This document shows positions 43,759 through 56,105 of a DNA stretch of 64,000 nt, one piece after another. A program made the translations under genes and the position numbers. The DNA lies in NCBI GenBank assembly GCA_963827545.1, contig CAWHBI010000051.1, positions 7,357 to 71,356 on the forward strand, read 5' to 3'. The notes beneath the pieces are model-generated. The model was not told the origin of the DNA, did not search any database, and saw only the letters and a program-made list of their open reading frames with translations. This stretch comes from AWTP1-13 sp963827545. Its GTDB lineage: Bacteria > Pseudomonadota > Alphaproteobacteria > Rhizobiales > Hyphomicrobiaceae. How positions within the stretch are numbered: position 1 is the stretch's first letter; each line of letters opens with the position of its first letter.

Positions 43759-45195
43759 ATGCCCCAACCCATCCACATCATCGGCGGCGGCCTCGCCGGC
43801 AGCGAGGCGGCGTGGCAGGTCGCCCAGCTCGGCGTGCCCGTGGTGCTGCACGAGATGCGCCCGCACCGCGGCACCGAGGCGCACAAGACCGACGGCCTCG
43901 CCGAGCTCGTCTGCTCCAACAGCTTCCGCTCCGACGATGCCGCCACCAACGCCGTCGGCCTGCTGCACGAGGAGATGCGCCGCGCCGGCTCGCTGATCAT
44001 GGCGGCGGGCGACCGCCACAAGCTGCCCGCCGGCGGGGCGCTCGCCGTCGACCGTGATCACTTCTCCGCCGAGGTGACGCAGAAGCTCGCCGGCCACCCC
44101 CTCGTCACCATCGAGCGCGGCGAGATCGCCGGCCTGCCGCCGCCCGAGTGGGACAGCGTCATCATCGCCACCGGGCCCCTCACCTCGCCGGCGCTCTCCG
44201 CCGCCATCCAGCAGCTCACCGGCGAGAGCGAGCTCGCCTTTTTCGACGCCATCGCCCCCATCGTCCACCTGGACTCCATCGACGAGAGCATCACCTGGCG
44301 CCAGTCGCGCTACGACAAGCCGGGTCCGGCCGGCACCGGCGCCGACTACATCAACTGCCCCATGACCCGCGACGACTACGACCGCTTCCTCGATGCGCTG
44401 CTCGCCGCGGAGAAGACCTCCTTCAAGGAGTGGGAGGCCTCGACGCCCTACTTCGACGGCTGCCTTCCCATCGAGGTGATGGCCGAGCGCGGCCGCGAGA
44501 CCCTGCGCTTCGGTCCCATGAAGCCAGTGGGCCTCAGCAACCCGCACCCGGGCACCGGGCGCCCCTACGCCGTCGTGCAGCTCCGGCAGGACAATGCTCT
44601 GGGCACCTTGTGGAACATGGTCGGCTTCCAGACGAAGCTGAAGCACGCCGAGCAAACGCGCGTGTTGCGCATGATCCCCGGTCTCGCCAACGCCGAGTTC
44701 GCGCGCCTCGGCGGCCTGCACCGCAACACCTTCCTGAACAGCCCCAGGCTGCTCGACGGCAAGTTGCGCCTCGAGGCCGAGCCCAGGCTGCGTTTCGCCG
44801 GCCAGATCACGGGCTGCGAGGGCTATGTGGAGAGCGCCGCCATCGGCCTCCTCGCCGGCCGCGCCGCCGCCGCCGACCGCCTGGGCCAGGCCTGGGTGCC
44901 GCCGCCCCCCACCACGGCCTTCGGCGCGCTCCTCGCCCACATTACGGGCGGGCATCTCTCCGTTGAACATGCGGGCGAGCGCGGCGATAGGACGTCCATC
45001 GAGCCCCGTTCCTTCCAGCCCATGAACGTCAACTTCGGCCTGTTCCCGCCCCTAGACGCCCCCTCGCACGACGCCCAGGGCAACCGCATCAAGGGCAAGG
45101 ACCGTGGGGTGGCCCGCAAGCGCGCGCTCAGCGCCCGCGCGCTCGCCGATCTCGACCGCTGGCTTGCATCTCCGCGCCGCGCGGCTGCGGAGTGA
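43759..45195 (+). CDS. trmFO: folate/FAD-dependent tRNA (uracil-54-C5) methyltransferase
   Basis: 478 residues. IHIIGGGLAGSEAAWQVAQLG binds FAD; HKTDGLAELVCSNSFRSDDA, NCPMTRDDYDRF, GPMKPVGLSNP, NALGTLWNMVGFQTKLKHAEQTRV and GQITGCEGYVESAAIGLLAGR are TrmFO (formerly Gid) signatures, including the two functional cysteines. It makes ribothymidine at U54 in the T-loop using methylenetetrahydrofolate. The ATG at 43759 gives the normal start MPQPIHIIGGG. It converges on sseA with a hairpin between. Confidence 0.96.
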   Translation: MPQPIHIIGGGLAGSEAAWQVAQLGVPVVLHEMRPHRGTEAHKTDGLAELVCSNSFRSDDAATNAVGLLHEEMRRAGSLIMAAGDRHKLPAGGALAVDRDHFSAEVTQKLAGHPLVTIERGEIAGLPPPEWDSVIIATGPLTSPALSAAIQQLTGESELAFFDAIAPIVHLDSIDESITWRQSRYDKPGPAGTGADYINCPMTRDDYDRFLDALLAAEKTSFKEWEASTPYFDGCLPIEVMAERGRETLRFGPMKPVGLSNPHPGTGRPYAVVQLRQDNALGTLWNMVGFQTKLKHAEQTRVLRMIPGLANAEFARLGGLHRNTFLNSPRLLDGKLRLEAEPRLRFAGQITGCEGYVESAAIGLLAGRAAAADRLGQAWVPPPPTTAFGALLAHITGGHLSVEHAGERGDRTSIEPRSFQPMNVNFGLFPPLDAPSHDAQGNRIKGKDRGVARKRALSARALADLDRWLASPRRAAAE

Positions 45196-45220
45196 TGCTG
45201 GTTCCACACTTGGCCACGTC

Positions 45221-45252
45221 GTCCCCTCTCCCCGCTTGCGGGGAGAGGGGAC
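45221..45252. terminator. bidirectional hairpin between trmFO and sseA
   Basis: Perfect 13-bp arms (GTCCCCTCTCCCC/GGGGAGAGGGGAC) with a GCTTGC loop, between two convergent genes. No T-run. The same CTCCCCGC core occurs in half form near 2455 and belongs to a common alphaproteobacterial palindrome. Confidence 0.65.
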
Positions 45253-45257
45253 AGGTT

Positions 45258-46123
45258 CTACCCCGCCGGCCCCGTCGCGACGGGCATACCGTTGTCCGCG
45301 CCCCACTCCACCCAGGAGCCGTCGTAGATGGCGGCATCCGGCCGTCCCAGCAGCGCCAAGCGCCAGCGCGATGACGCCCGCCGTGACACCGGACCCGCAG
45401 GTGGCAACCACCGGCTTGGCCGCATCCACCCCGGCCCTGGCGAACAGCTCGCGCAGCTCCGCCGCCGGCTTGAGCGTGCCGTCCTGCTGCAGCAGCGTGG
45501 CGAACGGAACGTTGCGCGAGCTTGGGATATGCCCCGTGCGCAGGCCCGGCCGCGGATCGGCATCGCGGCCCTCGAAGCGCCCTGCGGCGCGCGCGTCCAC
45601 GATCTGGGTGGTCTTGTCGCCGATCAGCGCCTTCACCTCGGCTGCATCGCGCACCAGCTCGGCGTGAAAGCGTGGCGTGAAGTGGCGTTCCGTGCGCCTG
45701 CGGCGGCTCGCCGTCCTCCAGCGGCCGGCCCTCGGCCTTCCACTTCTTCAAGCCCCCGTTCAGCACCGCCACGTCGTCATGTCCCATGATGCGGAACATC
45801 CACCAGGCGCGGGCGGCCGAGTAGAGCCCCTCGCTGTCGTAGACCACCACGCGCATGCCATCGCCTAGCCCCATCTTCTTCATGCGGCTGGCGAACTTCA
45901 CGGTGGAGGGGAGCATGTGCGGCAGCGGGTTCTTCTCATCTGAGATGTCTTCGATGTCGAAGAACAGGGCGCCCGGGATGTGCTGGGCCAGGTACTCGCC
46001 CTTCGCATTGCGGCCCGTGGTCGGCAGATGCAGCGAGGCATCGAGGACGACGAGGTCGGGCGCATCGAGCCGCTCCGCCAGCCAGCCCGTTTCCACCAGC
46101 CACTTGGTTGCAGGGTCCTGCAT
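45258..46123 (-). pseudogene. sseA: 3-mercaptopyruvate/thiosulfate sulfurtransferase, frame broken twice
   Basis: Two rhodanese domains. The first is intact: WLVETGWLAERLDAPDLVVLDASLH and HIPGALFFDIEDISDEKNPLPHMLP. At about 45685 one extra base breaks the frame before HFTPRFHAELVRDAAEVKALIG. The second domain holds the active-site Cys in VVATCGSGVTAGVIAL. At 45357 another extra base breaks it before ALLGRPDAAIYDGSWVEWG. CGSGVT is the 3-mercaptopyruvate-type active loop. Intact length would be 287 residues. Start ATG 46123 with an AAGGAGC site. Two breaks of the same kind in one gene. Confidence 0.85.
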
Positions 46124-46140
46124 GCTCCTTGTTTCCTCCG

Positions 46141-46863
46141 TCAGGCGAACGCGACGCGGATGCGCCGGTTCAGCTTGCCCTTCTTCTCGATTCTCGTGAC
46201 GGCCACGCGGCCGATCTCGCCGGTGCCCTTCACATGCGTGCCGCCGCACGGCTGCAGGTCGATGGCGCCGTCCTCGCCGATGGCCACCAGCCGCACCCGG
46301 CCCGAGCCCATGGGCGGCTTCACGGCCATGGTGCGCACCAGGCCAGGGTTGGCCTCCAGCTCCGCATCGGTGATCCAGCGCTCGCCGACCGGGTGGTTGG
46401 CCGCAACCAGCGCATTCAAGTCGGCCGTCAGCCTGTCCTTGTCGACGGCGGACGCATCCTCGATGTCGAAGTCGAGCCGGCCCTCCTCGGCACCCACCTG
46501 ACCGCCGGTGACCGGAAACTTCACCAGCGCGCACAAGAGGTGCAGGCAGGTGTGCATGCGCATGAGCTTGGCGCGCGTGTCCCAGTCGAGCACGGCGCGC
46601 ACGGCCTGCCCCGCCGACGGCAATGCGCTGCCCTCCAGTGCCACATGCACGATGGTGGCCCGATCCGCATCGTACACCGTGGTGGCGATGGGGCAGACAC
46701 CGCCGCCCTCGATCTCGAGCGCACCCTTGTCGCCCGGCTGCCCACCCGCAGACGCGTAGAACACCGTCCGGTCCAGCACGATGCCGCCGCGCTCGTTGAC
46801 GGCGAGCACGTTGGCCGCGCAGTCACGCAGATAGGCGTCGGCCCTGTAGAGCTGTTCGGTCAT
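46141..46863 (-). CDS. alanyl-tRNA editing protein (AlaX-type)
   Basis: 240 residues. HTCLHLLCAL (HxxxH) and LQPCGGTHVKGTGEIG (CxxxH) are the four zinc ligands of the AlaRS editing domain, and GGQPGDKGALE is the conserved N-terminal loop. AlaX proteins hydrolyse Ser- or Gly-mischarged tRNA-Ala in trans. It precedes sseA by 17 bp on the same strand. The start at 46863 follows 148 bp after the cysteine synthase stop. Confidence 0.92.
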   Translation of the reverse strand: MTEQLYRADAYLRDCAANVLAVNERGGIVLDRTVFYASAGGQPGDKGALEIEGGGVCPIATTVYDADRATIVHVALEGSALPSAGQAVRAVLDWDTRAKLMRMHTCLHLLCALVKFPVTGGQVGAEEGRLDFDIEDASAVDKDRLTADLNALVAANHPVGERWITDAELEANPGLVRTMAVKPPMGSGRVRLVAIGEDGAIDLQPCGGTHVKGTGEIGRVAVTRIEKKGKLNRRIRVAFA

Positions 46864-46956
46864 GGGGTGTCATCCCGGCGCTTGCCTGCCCCGGCGGACC
46901 GGCCGGGGTCGCCAGGATCCATCGTGCCGCGTGCTCTGGCGCTTGCCGACCGCTGG

Positions 46957-46979
46957 ATCCCGGGCACAAGGCCCGGGAT
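46957..46979. repeat. REP-type palindrome
   Basis: ATCCCGGGC-ACAAG-GCCCGGGAT, perfect 9-bp arms, between cysK and alaX. The TGGATCCCGGG...CCCGGGATGAC type is a frequent intergenic palindrome in Rhizobiales and may end the cysK transcript. Confidence 0.65.
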
Positions 46980-47011
46980 GACCGCGGTTTCTTCTTTTGC
47001 TGTCACAGCAC

Positions 47012-48061
47012 CTAAACCTTGTCCGGATCGACGAACATCTTCGGCAGGGGTGCTGGACTGGCGGCGAGCCACTCCGGCACCGGCAGGTTCTTGGATTTCA
47101 GGAATGCCGGATTGAACAGCCTGGATTGGTAGCGCGTGCCATAATCGCACAGCAGCGTCACGATGGTGTGGCCCGGCCCCATCTCCTTGGCGAGCCGGAT
47201 GGCGCCGGCGACATTCACCCCCGTCGAGCCGCCCATGCACAGCCCCTCCTCCTCCAGCAGCTGGAAGCAGATCGGCACCGATTCCGCGTCCGGGATCAGA
47301 TAGGCGTGGTCGACCACGGCGCCTTCGATGTTCTTGGTGATGCGGCCCTGCCCGATGCCCTCGGTGATGGACGAGCCCTCCGCCTTGAGCACGCCGGTGG
47401 TGTAATAGCTGTGGAGCGCCGCGCCCGGCACGTCGGCCAGCGCGATCTGGATGCCCTTGCGCTTGGCCTTGAGGCCGTCGGATACGCCGCCAAGCGTCCC
47501 CCCGGATCCCACTGCCGACACGAAGCCGTCCACCTTGCCTGCCGTATCGGCCCAGATCTCCTCCGCCGTCCCCTCGACGTGGGCCCGCCGGTTGGCGGTG
47601 TTGTCCCATTGGTTGGCCCAGATGGCACCGTTGGGCTCGGTCTCTCCGAGTTCGCGCGCCAGCCGTTCGGAGTAGTGCACATAGTTGTTGGGGTTCTTGT
47701 AGGGCACGGCCGGCACCTCGATCAGGTGGGCGCCGAGCAGGCGCAGCGCGTCCTTCTTCTCCTGGCTCTGAGTCTCGGGAATGACGATGACCGTGCGGAA
47801 GCCCAGCGCATTGCCGATTACGGCCAGGCCGATGCCGGTGTTGCCGGCGGTGCCCTCGACCACCGTGCCGCCGGGTCTCAGGGTGCCCCTCTTCACCGCA
47901 TCCTGGATGATGAACAGCGCCGCCCGGTCCTTCACGGACTGGCCGGGGTTCATGAACTCGGCCTTGCCCAGGATGGTGCAGCCTGTCTGCTCAGAGGCGC
48001 GCTTCAGCTTGATCAGCGGCGTGCGGCCGACTGCGGCGGCCACGCCATCGGCAATGGTCAC
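47012..48061 (-). CDS. cysK: cysteine synthase
   Basis: 349 residues from a GTG at 48061 with a GGGGAG ribosome site. GRTPLIKLKRAS, NPGQSVKDRAAL (PLP Lys), EGTAGNTGIGLAVIGNALGF, QWDNTANRRAHVEGTAEEI and SAVGSGGTLGGVS are the fold-type II PLP signatures of O-acetylserine sulfhydrylases. It is somewhat longer than CysK (about 320), with the extra length at the C-terminus, as in the longer alphaproteobacterial paralogue. It makes cysteine from O-acetylserine and sulfide. The next gene downstream handles alanyl-tRNA editing. Confidence 0.93.
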   Translation of the reverse strand: MTIADGVAAAVGRTPLIKLKRASEQTGCTILGKAEFMNPGQSVKDRAALFIIQDAVKRGTLRPGGTVVEGTAGNTGIGLAVIGNALGFRTVIVIPETQSQEKKDALRLLGAHLIEVPAVPYKNPNNYVHYSERLARELGETEPNGAIWANQWDNTANRRAHVEGTAEEIWADTAGKVDGFVSAVGSGGTLGGVSDGLKAKRKGIQIALADVPGAALHSYYTTGVLKAEGSSITEGIGQGRITKNIEGAVVDHAYLIPDAESVPICFQLLEEEGLCMGGSTGVNVAGAIRLAKEMGPGHTIVTLLCDYGTRYQSRLFNPAFLKSKNLPVPEWLAASPAPLPKMFVDPDKV

Positions 48062-48304
48062 GAGGGCGATCTCCCCTGGATGTGTAGGTTTTGCGTCAAC
48101 CCTAAATATGGGGGTGGGAGCGCGCAAGCGCATCGCCTGCGTGGCCTGAACAACGTGCACAGGGCCGAGCAGCCCCCCGCAGGCTGCGCGCTGGCGGACA
48201 TCTTTTCAGGATTGATTTTGCGGGACCGTGCCCGATATATGTCCCCCCAGCCCCACAACGAGGCGCCGCGGCCGTTGGGGCGCCGGGCAGGCGGCGCGGG
48301 TTTG

Positions 48305-48389
48305 GCGGGCGTGGCGGAACTGGTAGACGCACTGGATTTAGGTTCCAGCGGCGCAAGTCGTGGGGGTTCGAATCCCTCCGCCCGCACCA
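48305..48389 (+). tRNA. tRNA-Leu (anticodon TAG)
   Basis: 85 nt including an encoded CCA. Acceptor arms GCGGGCG/CGCCCGC, D-arm GGCGGAACTGGTAGACGC, anticodon stem-loop CTGGA-TTTAGGT-TCCAG (anticodon TAG), a long type II variable arm and T-arm GGGGGTTCGAATCCCTC. All stems pair. It lies 74 bp upstream of tig. Confidence 0.97.
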
Positions 48390-48462
48390 TTCCAAGCCTC
48401 CGAAAATCGTGCGGAAGCTGGCTAGCGTAAGGGTCGCAGTTGCGGCGAGCAGGGCAGAAGAG

Positions 48463-49971
48463 ATGCAAGTTACCGAGACGAGTTCCTCCGGCCTCAAGCG
48501 CGAGCTCAAGGTCATCGTCGCGCAAGGTGAGCTCAACGAGCGGTTCAGCGTGCGCCTCGACGAGGTCAAGGACCAGGTCCAGCTCAAGGGTTTCCGCAAG
48601 GGCAAGGTGCCCAAGGCGCATCTCTCCAAGCTCTACGGCCGCTCCGTGATGGCGGAGGTGGTGCAGCAGGCGGTGGAGGAAACCAGCCGCAAGGCCATCT
48701 CCGACCGCAACGAGCGGCCGGCGCACCAGCCCAACATCAACTTCGGCGAGGACAAGGACGAGATCGAGCGCGTGCTCACGGGCAAGGGCGACTTGGCCTA
48801 CACCCTGTCGTTCGAGATCCTGCCCCAGATCACGATCACCGACCTTGCCGCGCTGAAGCTGGAGCGGGAGGTGGCGGACGTCACCGAGGAGGCCATCGAC
48901 AAGGCCGTTGCCGATTTGGTGGAGCGCTCCGTCAAGCACGAGCCCGAGGCCGACCGGCTGGCAGGCAAGGGCGACCGGCTCACGATCGATTTTGTCGGCC
49001 GCATCGAGGGCAAGGAGTTCGAGGGCGGCAAAGGCGAGGACGTCCAGCTCGTCGTTGGCGAAGGTCAGTTCATTCCTGGCTTCGTCGAGGGCCTCGATGG
49101 TGCCAAGGCGGGTGAGGAACGCCTCGTCAAGGCGAAATTCCCCGAGGACTACCCGGGGCGGGAAGTGGCGGGCAAGGATGCCGAATTCACCATCCAGGTG
49201 AAGGAGGTCGCCAAGCCCGTCCGGCCTGAGGTCAACGACGAGTTCGCCAAGACGCTCGGTGCGCTGTCGCTGCCGAACCTGAGAGAGCTGGTGCGGGCCA
49301 AGATCGGCGGCGAGTATGCGGCCGTGGCGCGCATGAAGCTCAAGCGGCAGACGCTCGACGCGCTCGACAAGGCGCACGAGTTCACGTTGCCCGAAACGCT
49401 GGTGTCGGGCGAGTTCGAAGGGATTTGGCGGCGCTTCTCGCAATCTCTTGAGGCCGAAGGCAAGACTATGGCCGACGCGGGCAAGCCCGAGGACGAGCTG
49501 AGGGCCGAGTACCGCAAGATTGCCGAGCGGCGCGTGCGCCTGGGCCTGGTGATCGGGGAGATCGGCGACAAGCAGAAAATCCAGGTGAGCCAGGACGAGC
49601 TCAAGCGCGCCCTGATCGAGCAGGCGCGCCGCTATCCGGGCCAGGAGCGCTTTGTCTACGAGCACTACGAGAAGAATCCGGCCGCCCTGGTGGAGCTGCG
49701 GGCGCCGATCTTTGAGGACAAGGTGGTGGATCACATCCTCGAGCAGGCCAAGCCGCTGGAAAAGAAGGTGACGGTTGAGGAGCTTCTCAAGCCGGTAGAC
49801 GGCGAGATCGACGATGCTGCGCCAGCACACCACCATCACGACCATGATCACCACGGTCATGACCACGACCATCACCACCACGACCATGGCCATGACCATG
49901 ACCATCATGATCACGACCATGGGCATCACGACCATGGGCCCGGCCATCACCAGAGCGGTGACAAACGATAA
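48463..49971 (+). CDS. tig: trigger factor with a His/Asp-rich C-terminal tail
   Basis: 502 residues. The ribosome-binding domain carries the GFRKGKVPK signature near residue 45; the FKBP-type prolyl isomerase domain spans about 160-245 (DRLTIDFVGRIEGKEFEGG, VVGEGQFIPGFVEGL); the rest is the substrate-cradling C-terminal domain. Trigger factor binds nascent chains at the ribosome exit. The normal protein ends around residue 455. Here about 45 residues follow, roughly 25 His with Asp and Gly, and nothing else until QSGDKR. This resembles the metal-binding tail of SlyD. The start at 48463 has the usual MQVTETSS. Confidence 0.96.
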   Translation: MQVTETSSSGLKRELKVIVAQGELNERFSVRLDEVKDQVQLKGFRKGKVPKAHLSKLYGRSVMAEVVQQAVEETSRKAISDRNERPAHQPNINFGEDKDEIERVLTGKGDLAYTLSFEILPQITITDLAALKLEREVADVTEEAIDKAVADLVERSVKHEPEADRLAGKGDRLTIDFVGRIEGKEFEGGKGEDVQLVVGEGQFIPGFVEGLDGAKAGEERLVKAKFPEDYPGREVAGKDAEFTIQVKEVAKPVRPEVNDEFAKTLGALSLPNLRELVRAKIGGEYAAVARMKLKRQTLDALDKAHEFTLPETLVSGEFEGIWRRFSQSLEAEGKTMADAGKPEDELRAEYRKIAERRVRLGLVIGEIGDKQKIQVSQDELKRALIEQARRYPGQERFVYEHYEKNPAALVELRAPIFEDKVVDHILEQAKPLEKKVTVEELLKPVDGEIDDAAPAHHHHDHDHHGHDHDHHHHDHGHDHDHHDHDHGHHDHGPGHHQSGDKR

Positions 49972-50046
49972 TCACGCTTGAACGCGCGACGATTCGACCC
50001 AATCTTGCATTGGCGACGTTGCTGCCAACGACCTGCAGGGGAAAAG

Positions 50047-50691
50047 ATGTCCAGCTCGATCCCGCCCACCAGCACCTTCTGGCCCACTGTCATCGAGCAG
50101 ACCAACAGGGGTGAGCGCCCGTTCGATCTACCGTCCCGCATGCTGCAGGAACGGATTATTTTCGTGGTCGGCGCGATCGAAGACACGATGGCGTCCTCGA
50201 TCTGCATGCAGCTCCTCTTCTTGGAGTCGGTGAACCACAAGAAAGAGATTGCCATGTACATCAACTCACCCGGCGGGGTTGTCACCGCTGGGATGGCGAT
50301 CTACGACACCATGCAGTTCGTCCGCCCGCCCATCTCAACCCTATGTATTGGTCAGGCGGCGTCCATGGGCTCCCTGCTGCTGTCTGCCGGCACGCCTGGT
50401 ATGCGCTATGCGCTTACCAACGCACGCATCATGGTGCACCAGCCGTCCGGCGGCTTCTCAGGCCAAGCCAGTGACATCGAGCGGCACGCTGAAGACATCA
50501 TAAAGATGAAACGGCGACTGAACGAAGTATATGCGAAGCACACGAAAAAGAGCTACGAGTTGATTGAAAAGACCCTCGATCGTGATTTCTTTATGACTGC
50601 CGAGCAGGCAAAGGAGTTTGGCCTCATCGATAAGGTGTTGGAGAAGAGAGACGATGCAGATGGTCTGCTTGCCGGGGGCAAGACATCCTAA
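50047..50691 (+). CDS. clpP: ATP-dependent Clp protease proteolytic subunit
   Basis: 214 residues. The catalytic Ser is in GQAASMGSLLL, the His in MVHQPSGG and the Asp lies in the later helix region (IEKTLDRDFFM). FDLPSRMLQERIIFVVG and YINSPGGVVTAG are typical. Fourteen subunits form the barrel that degrades substrates fed by ClpX or ClpA. It follows tig by 75 bp; the ATG at 50047 is after an AGGGGAAA ribosome site. Confidence 0.97.
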   Translation: MSSSIPPTSTFWPTVIEQTNRGERPFDLPSRMLQERIIFVVGAIEDTMASSICMQLLFLESVNHKKEIAMYINSPGGVVTAGMAIYDTMQFVRPPISTLCIGQAASMGSLLLSAGTPGMRYALTNARIMVHQPSGGFSGQASDIERHAEDIIKMKRRLNEVYAKHTKKSYELIEKTLDRDFFMTAEQAKEFGLIDKVLEKRDDADGLLAGGKTS

Positions 50692-51040
50692 AATAGGCTG
50701 AAATGACCGGGCGGCGCACAGTTTGGGCCTGCGGATGCAACCCGGCCCTTCATGTTGAGGGGCTGAACTGGGCCGCGAGCCAGGGTGTGGCGCTTTGGCG
50801 TGCACCTTGCACGCAGCGAGCCTGCGCGGCGCAGGTTGGGCATAGTGGCCTCTCCGAGACGCACGTGGTGGGCGTGACAAGAGAGATGTTAATCCAATCT
50901 TGATCCCGGCGCCGCTAGCATGCTCAGATTGGGCCCGACTGACCTGCGGCCGCGCACCAAACGCAGAAGTTGTGGGGCAGAGCGATCGGCCCCGCGGACG
51001 GGGTGATTGATCGTCAGGAAGGATGCGTCGAGAGAACCGG
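50692..51040. other. intergenic region clpP-clpX
   Basis: 349 bp without a convincing gene. It holds a perfect palindrome GCGTGCA-CCT-TGCACGC at 50798-50814 and a CCTGCGC/GCGCAGG stem near 50822, either an attenuator or terminator for clpP, and must hold the clpX promoter. No clear heat-shock (sigma-32) element was recognised. Confidence 0.4.
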
Positions 51041-52291
<1,251 letters not shown>

Positions 52292-52632
52292 GGCGTTGGA
52301 GTCTTGAGCTTTGCAGTAGGGTGTGGGTGGGAGGAAACGGGTCGCAGGCGCAATTGCTGTGGATTGTTCGGTCACGTCGGTGGCCCTTGATCTGTGGCCG
52401 TTGAGCGACCATGTTTTCCTGTTAGTTCGAATGCCGACCGAAGCCGGCAGACCTGCCTGAACAGCCGTCGAGGCGGTGCTCGCGTGCATTGGTCGGCGCC
52501 CTTCCCGAAGCAAAGCGAGATGGCGCCGAGTGTTGCGCGGATGAGACGCTCGTGCCCTGTAACGTGCCAAGCCACTTGGCCAGACTAGGGTCGTGCCGTA
52601 AGCCCTGAAATGGCTCTAGAACGAGAACAGAC
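52292..52632. other. intergenic region clpX-lon
   Basis: 341 bp. No gene or RNA seen. The lon promoter must be here; CTTGAT near 52386 with CCATGT 19 bases on is a weak sigma-32-like candidate. Spacing is longer than the usual alphaproteobacterial pattern, so it is not annotated as a promoter. Confidence 0.35.
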
Positions 52633-55050
<2,418 letters not shown>

Positions 55051-55055
55051 CGGTT

Positions 55056-55119
55056 GCCCGGCGGTGTCCTCGCCGGGCGGATAGCATCTTGACGGCGCAG
55101 GGTTTTGTGGCCCTGCGCC
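55056..55119 (+). terminator. double-hairpin terminator after lon
   Basis: Two perfect stems in succession: GCCCGGCG/CGCCGGGC at 55056-55078 and GGCGCAGGG/CCCTGCGCC at 55094-55119, the second followed by GCCTGTTTCTGG. It lies 5 bp after the lon stop. Confidence 0.7.
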
Positions 55120-55198
55120 GCCTGTTTCTGGCCCGGTGCGGGGGCTGCCGCAGGCCCGGATCCCCCAGCAAATTGGGGCGAATCCGCACAATTTCCGC

Positions 55199-55227
55199 TT
55201 GACGTGCGTACTCTTTGGGCGTTGTTT
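55199..55227 (+). promoter_or_regulatory. possible housekeeping promoter for hupB
   Basis: TTGACG at 55199-55204 with TTGTTT at 17-bp spacing, about 100 bp upstream of the hupB start. The -35 is good, the -10 poor. Confidence 0.3.
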
Positions 55228-55328
55228 CCGCCTCGCCGCTGCAACGCAGCGGTTTCCAGCCGGTTGGCCAGCGCCTGGAGCGCCCCTGCCCGCAGCCGAC
55301 ACTCTCCCGAGATACAAGGACGCAAAAG

Positions 55329-55602
55329 ATGAGCAAAAAGGATTTGATCGATGCCGTCGCAGCGGCGACCGAGCTGACCAAGGACAAGGCCGGTGTTGCG
55401 GTGGACGCTGTTATCGCTCACATCGAAGGCAGCATGAAGAAGGGCGAGGAAGTTCGCATTCCGGGCTTCGGCACCTTCAAGGTCGCCAACCGCGCCGCTC
55501 GCAAGGCGCGCAACCCGCAGACCGGCGTCGAGATGATGCTGAAGGCGTCGCGGGTTCCCAAGTTCCAGGCCTCCAAGAACTCTCAAGGACATGCTGAACT
55601 GA
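55329..55602 (+). pseudogene. hupB: DNA-binding protein HU, frame broken six codons from the end
   Basis: MSKKDLIDAVAAATELTKDKAG, VDAVIAHIEGSMKKGEEVRIPGFGTFKVANRAARKARNPQTG and the arm are a textbook HU protein. After KFQASKN the frame reads SQGHAELK and stays open for 55 more codons; dropping the T at 55581 instead gives LKDMLN and stop at 55602, exactly HU length (90 residues). HU is an abundant nucleoid protein, so loss is unlikely; a sequencing error is the simplest explanation. As read, the protein would have a long foreign tail, or a different start of translation would not help. Confidence 0.85.
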
Positions 55603-55624
55603 AGCTTATTTTCTTACTTTTTCG

Positions 55625-55661
55625 GGCGCGCCCGCGGGGAGCCGAGCGCGCCTTTCTGTTT
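55625..55661 (+). terminator. terminator after hupB
   Basis: GGCGCGC and GCGCGCC arms (14-nt loop) followed by TTTCTGTTT. A second, long palindrome (GGCAGTCGGC...GCCGACTGCC, 55664-55730) comes next. Confidence 0.65.
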
Positions 55662-55748
55662 GAGGGCAGTCGGCATTGGGCAATAGCCAATAGACACGGC
55701 GGTGCGTGCTTGACTACTGCCTATTGCCGACTGCCAATTGCCCTGGAA

Positions 55749-55788
55749 GGGCGGTTAGCTCAGCGGTAGAGCGCTTCGTTTACACCGA
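55749..55788 (+). tRNA. truncated tRNA-Val (anticodon TAC), 5' half only
   Basis: GGGCGGTTAGCTCAGCGG, TAGAGCG, CTTCG and the anticodon loop TTTACAC are the first 40 bases of a tRNA-Val. The sequence then runs CGAC and departs. No variable arm, T-arm or 3' acceptor (expected CCGCCC) follows. The gene is cut at the anticodon stem, a common integrase crossover point, and an integrase remnant starts 15 bp away. Confidence 0.8.
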
Positions 55789-55803
55789 CACTCGCCGCTC
55801 AAG

Positions 55804-55911
55804 CTAACCCCTTGTTTCGTCTAGGCGCCTTTCTCCGTATTGGACTTGGTGGTGGTGGCGTTTGATGGCGGCCCGCAGCACGTCGAGTTCGCGGTTGATG
55901 GTGGTGGGCGG
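55804..55911 (-). pseudogene. tyrosine-recombinase (integrase) remnant
   Basis: The minus-strand frame reads TTINRELDVLRAAIKRHH, the characteristic helix of the core-binding domain of phage integrases, and stops at 55804. Upstream the frame closes at 55912. The catalytic domain is absent. Its position right beside the cut tRNA-Val is what one expects of the integrase of an element inserted there. Confidence 0.65.
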
Positions 55912-56000
55912 TCAGCGGTGTCGTCGCCGGCCAGCGGCCGAGGATCAGGGCTGCCTTCGGCCTTAGTTCGCGCTAGTGCCGTCTGCCGGATGTCAGCTAC

Positions 56001-56105
56001 CTACCCAGACGCCCGTTCCAAGACGACCAACGTGACAAGAAGGCCAGCCTCGAAGAAAGTGAAGCCCGCCATGACCGAGACAAGCAGGAGGGAGACGGGG
56101 TCCAT
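56001..56105 (-). CDS. very small single-span membrane peptide
   Basis: 34 residues, MDPVSLLLVSVMAGFTFFEAGLLVTLVVLERASG, written here as its two halves MDPVSLLLVSVMAG and FTFFEAGLLVTLVVLE. A single strong hydrophobic span. No good ribosome site. Possibly a small phage or element protein (holin-like), or chance. Confidence 0.3.
   Translation of the reverse strand: MDPVSLLLVSVMAGFTFFEAGLLVTLVVLERASG

Noticed and set aside
48058..49950. 630-codon frame antisense to trigger factor
   Set aside because: Shadow frame; its Met/Val/Val-rich start is the reverse of the His/Asp tail.
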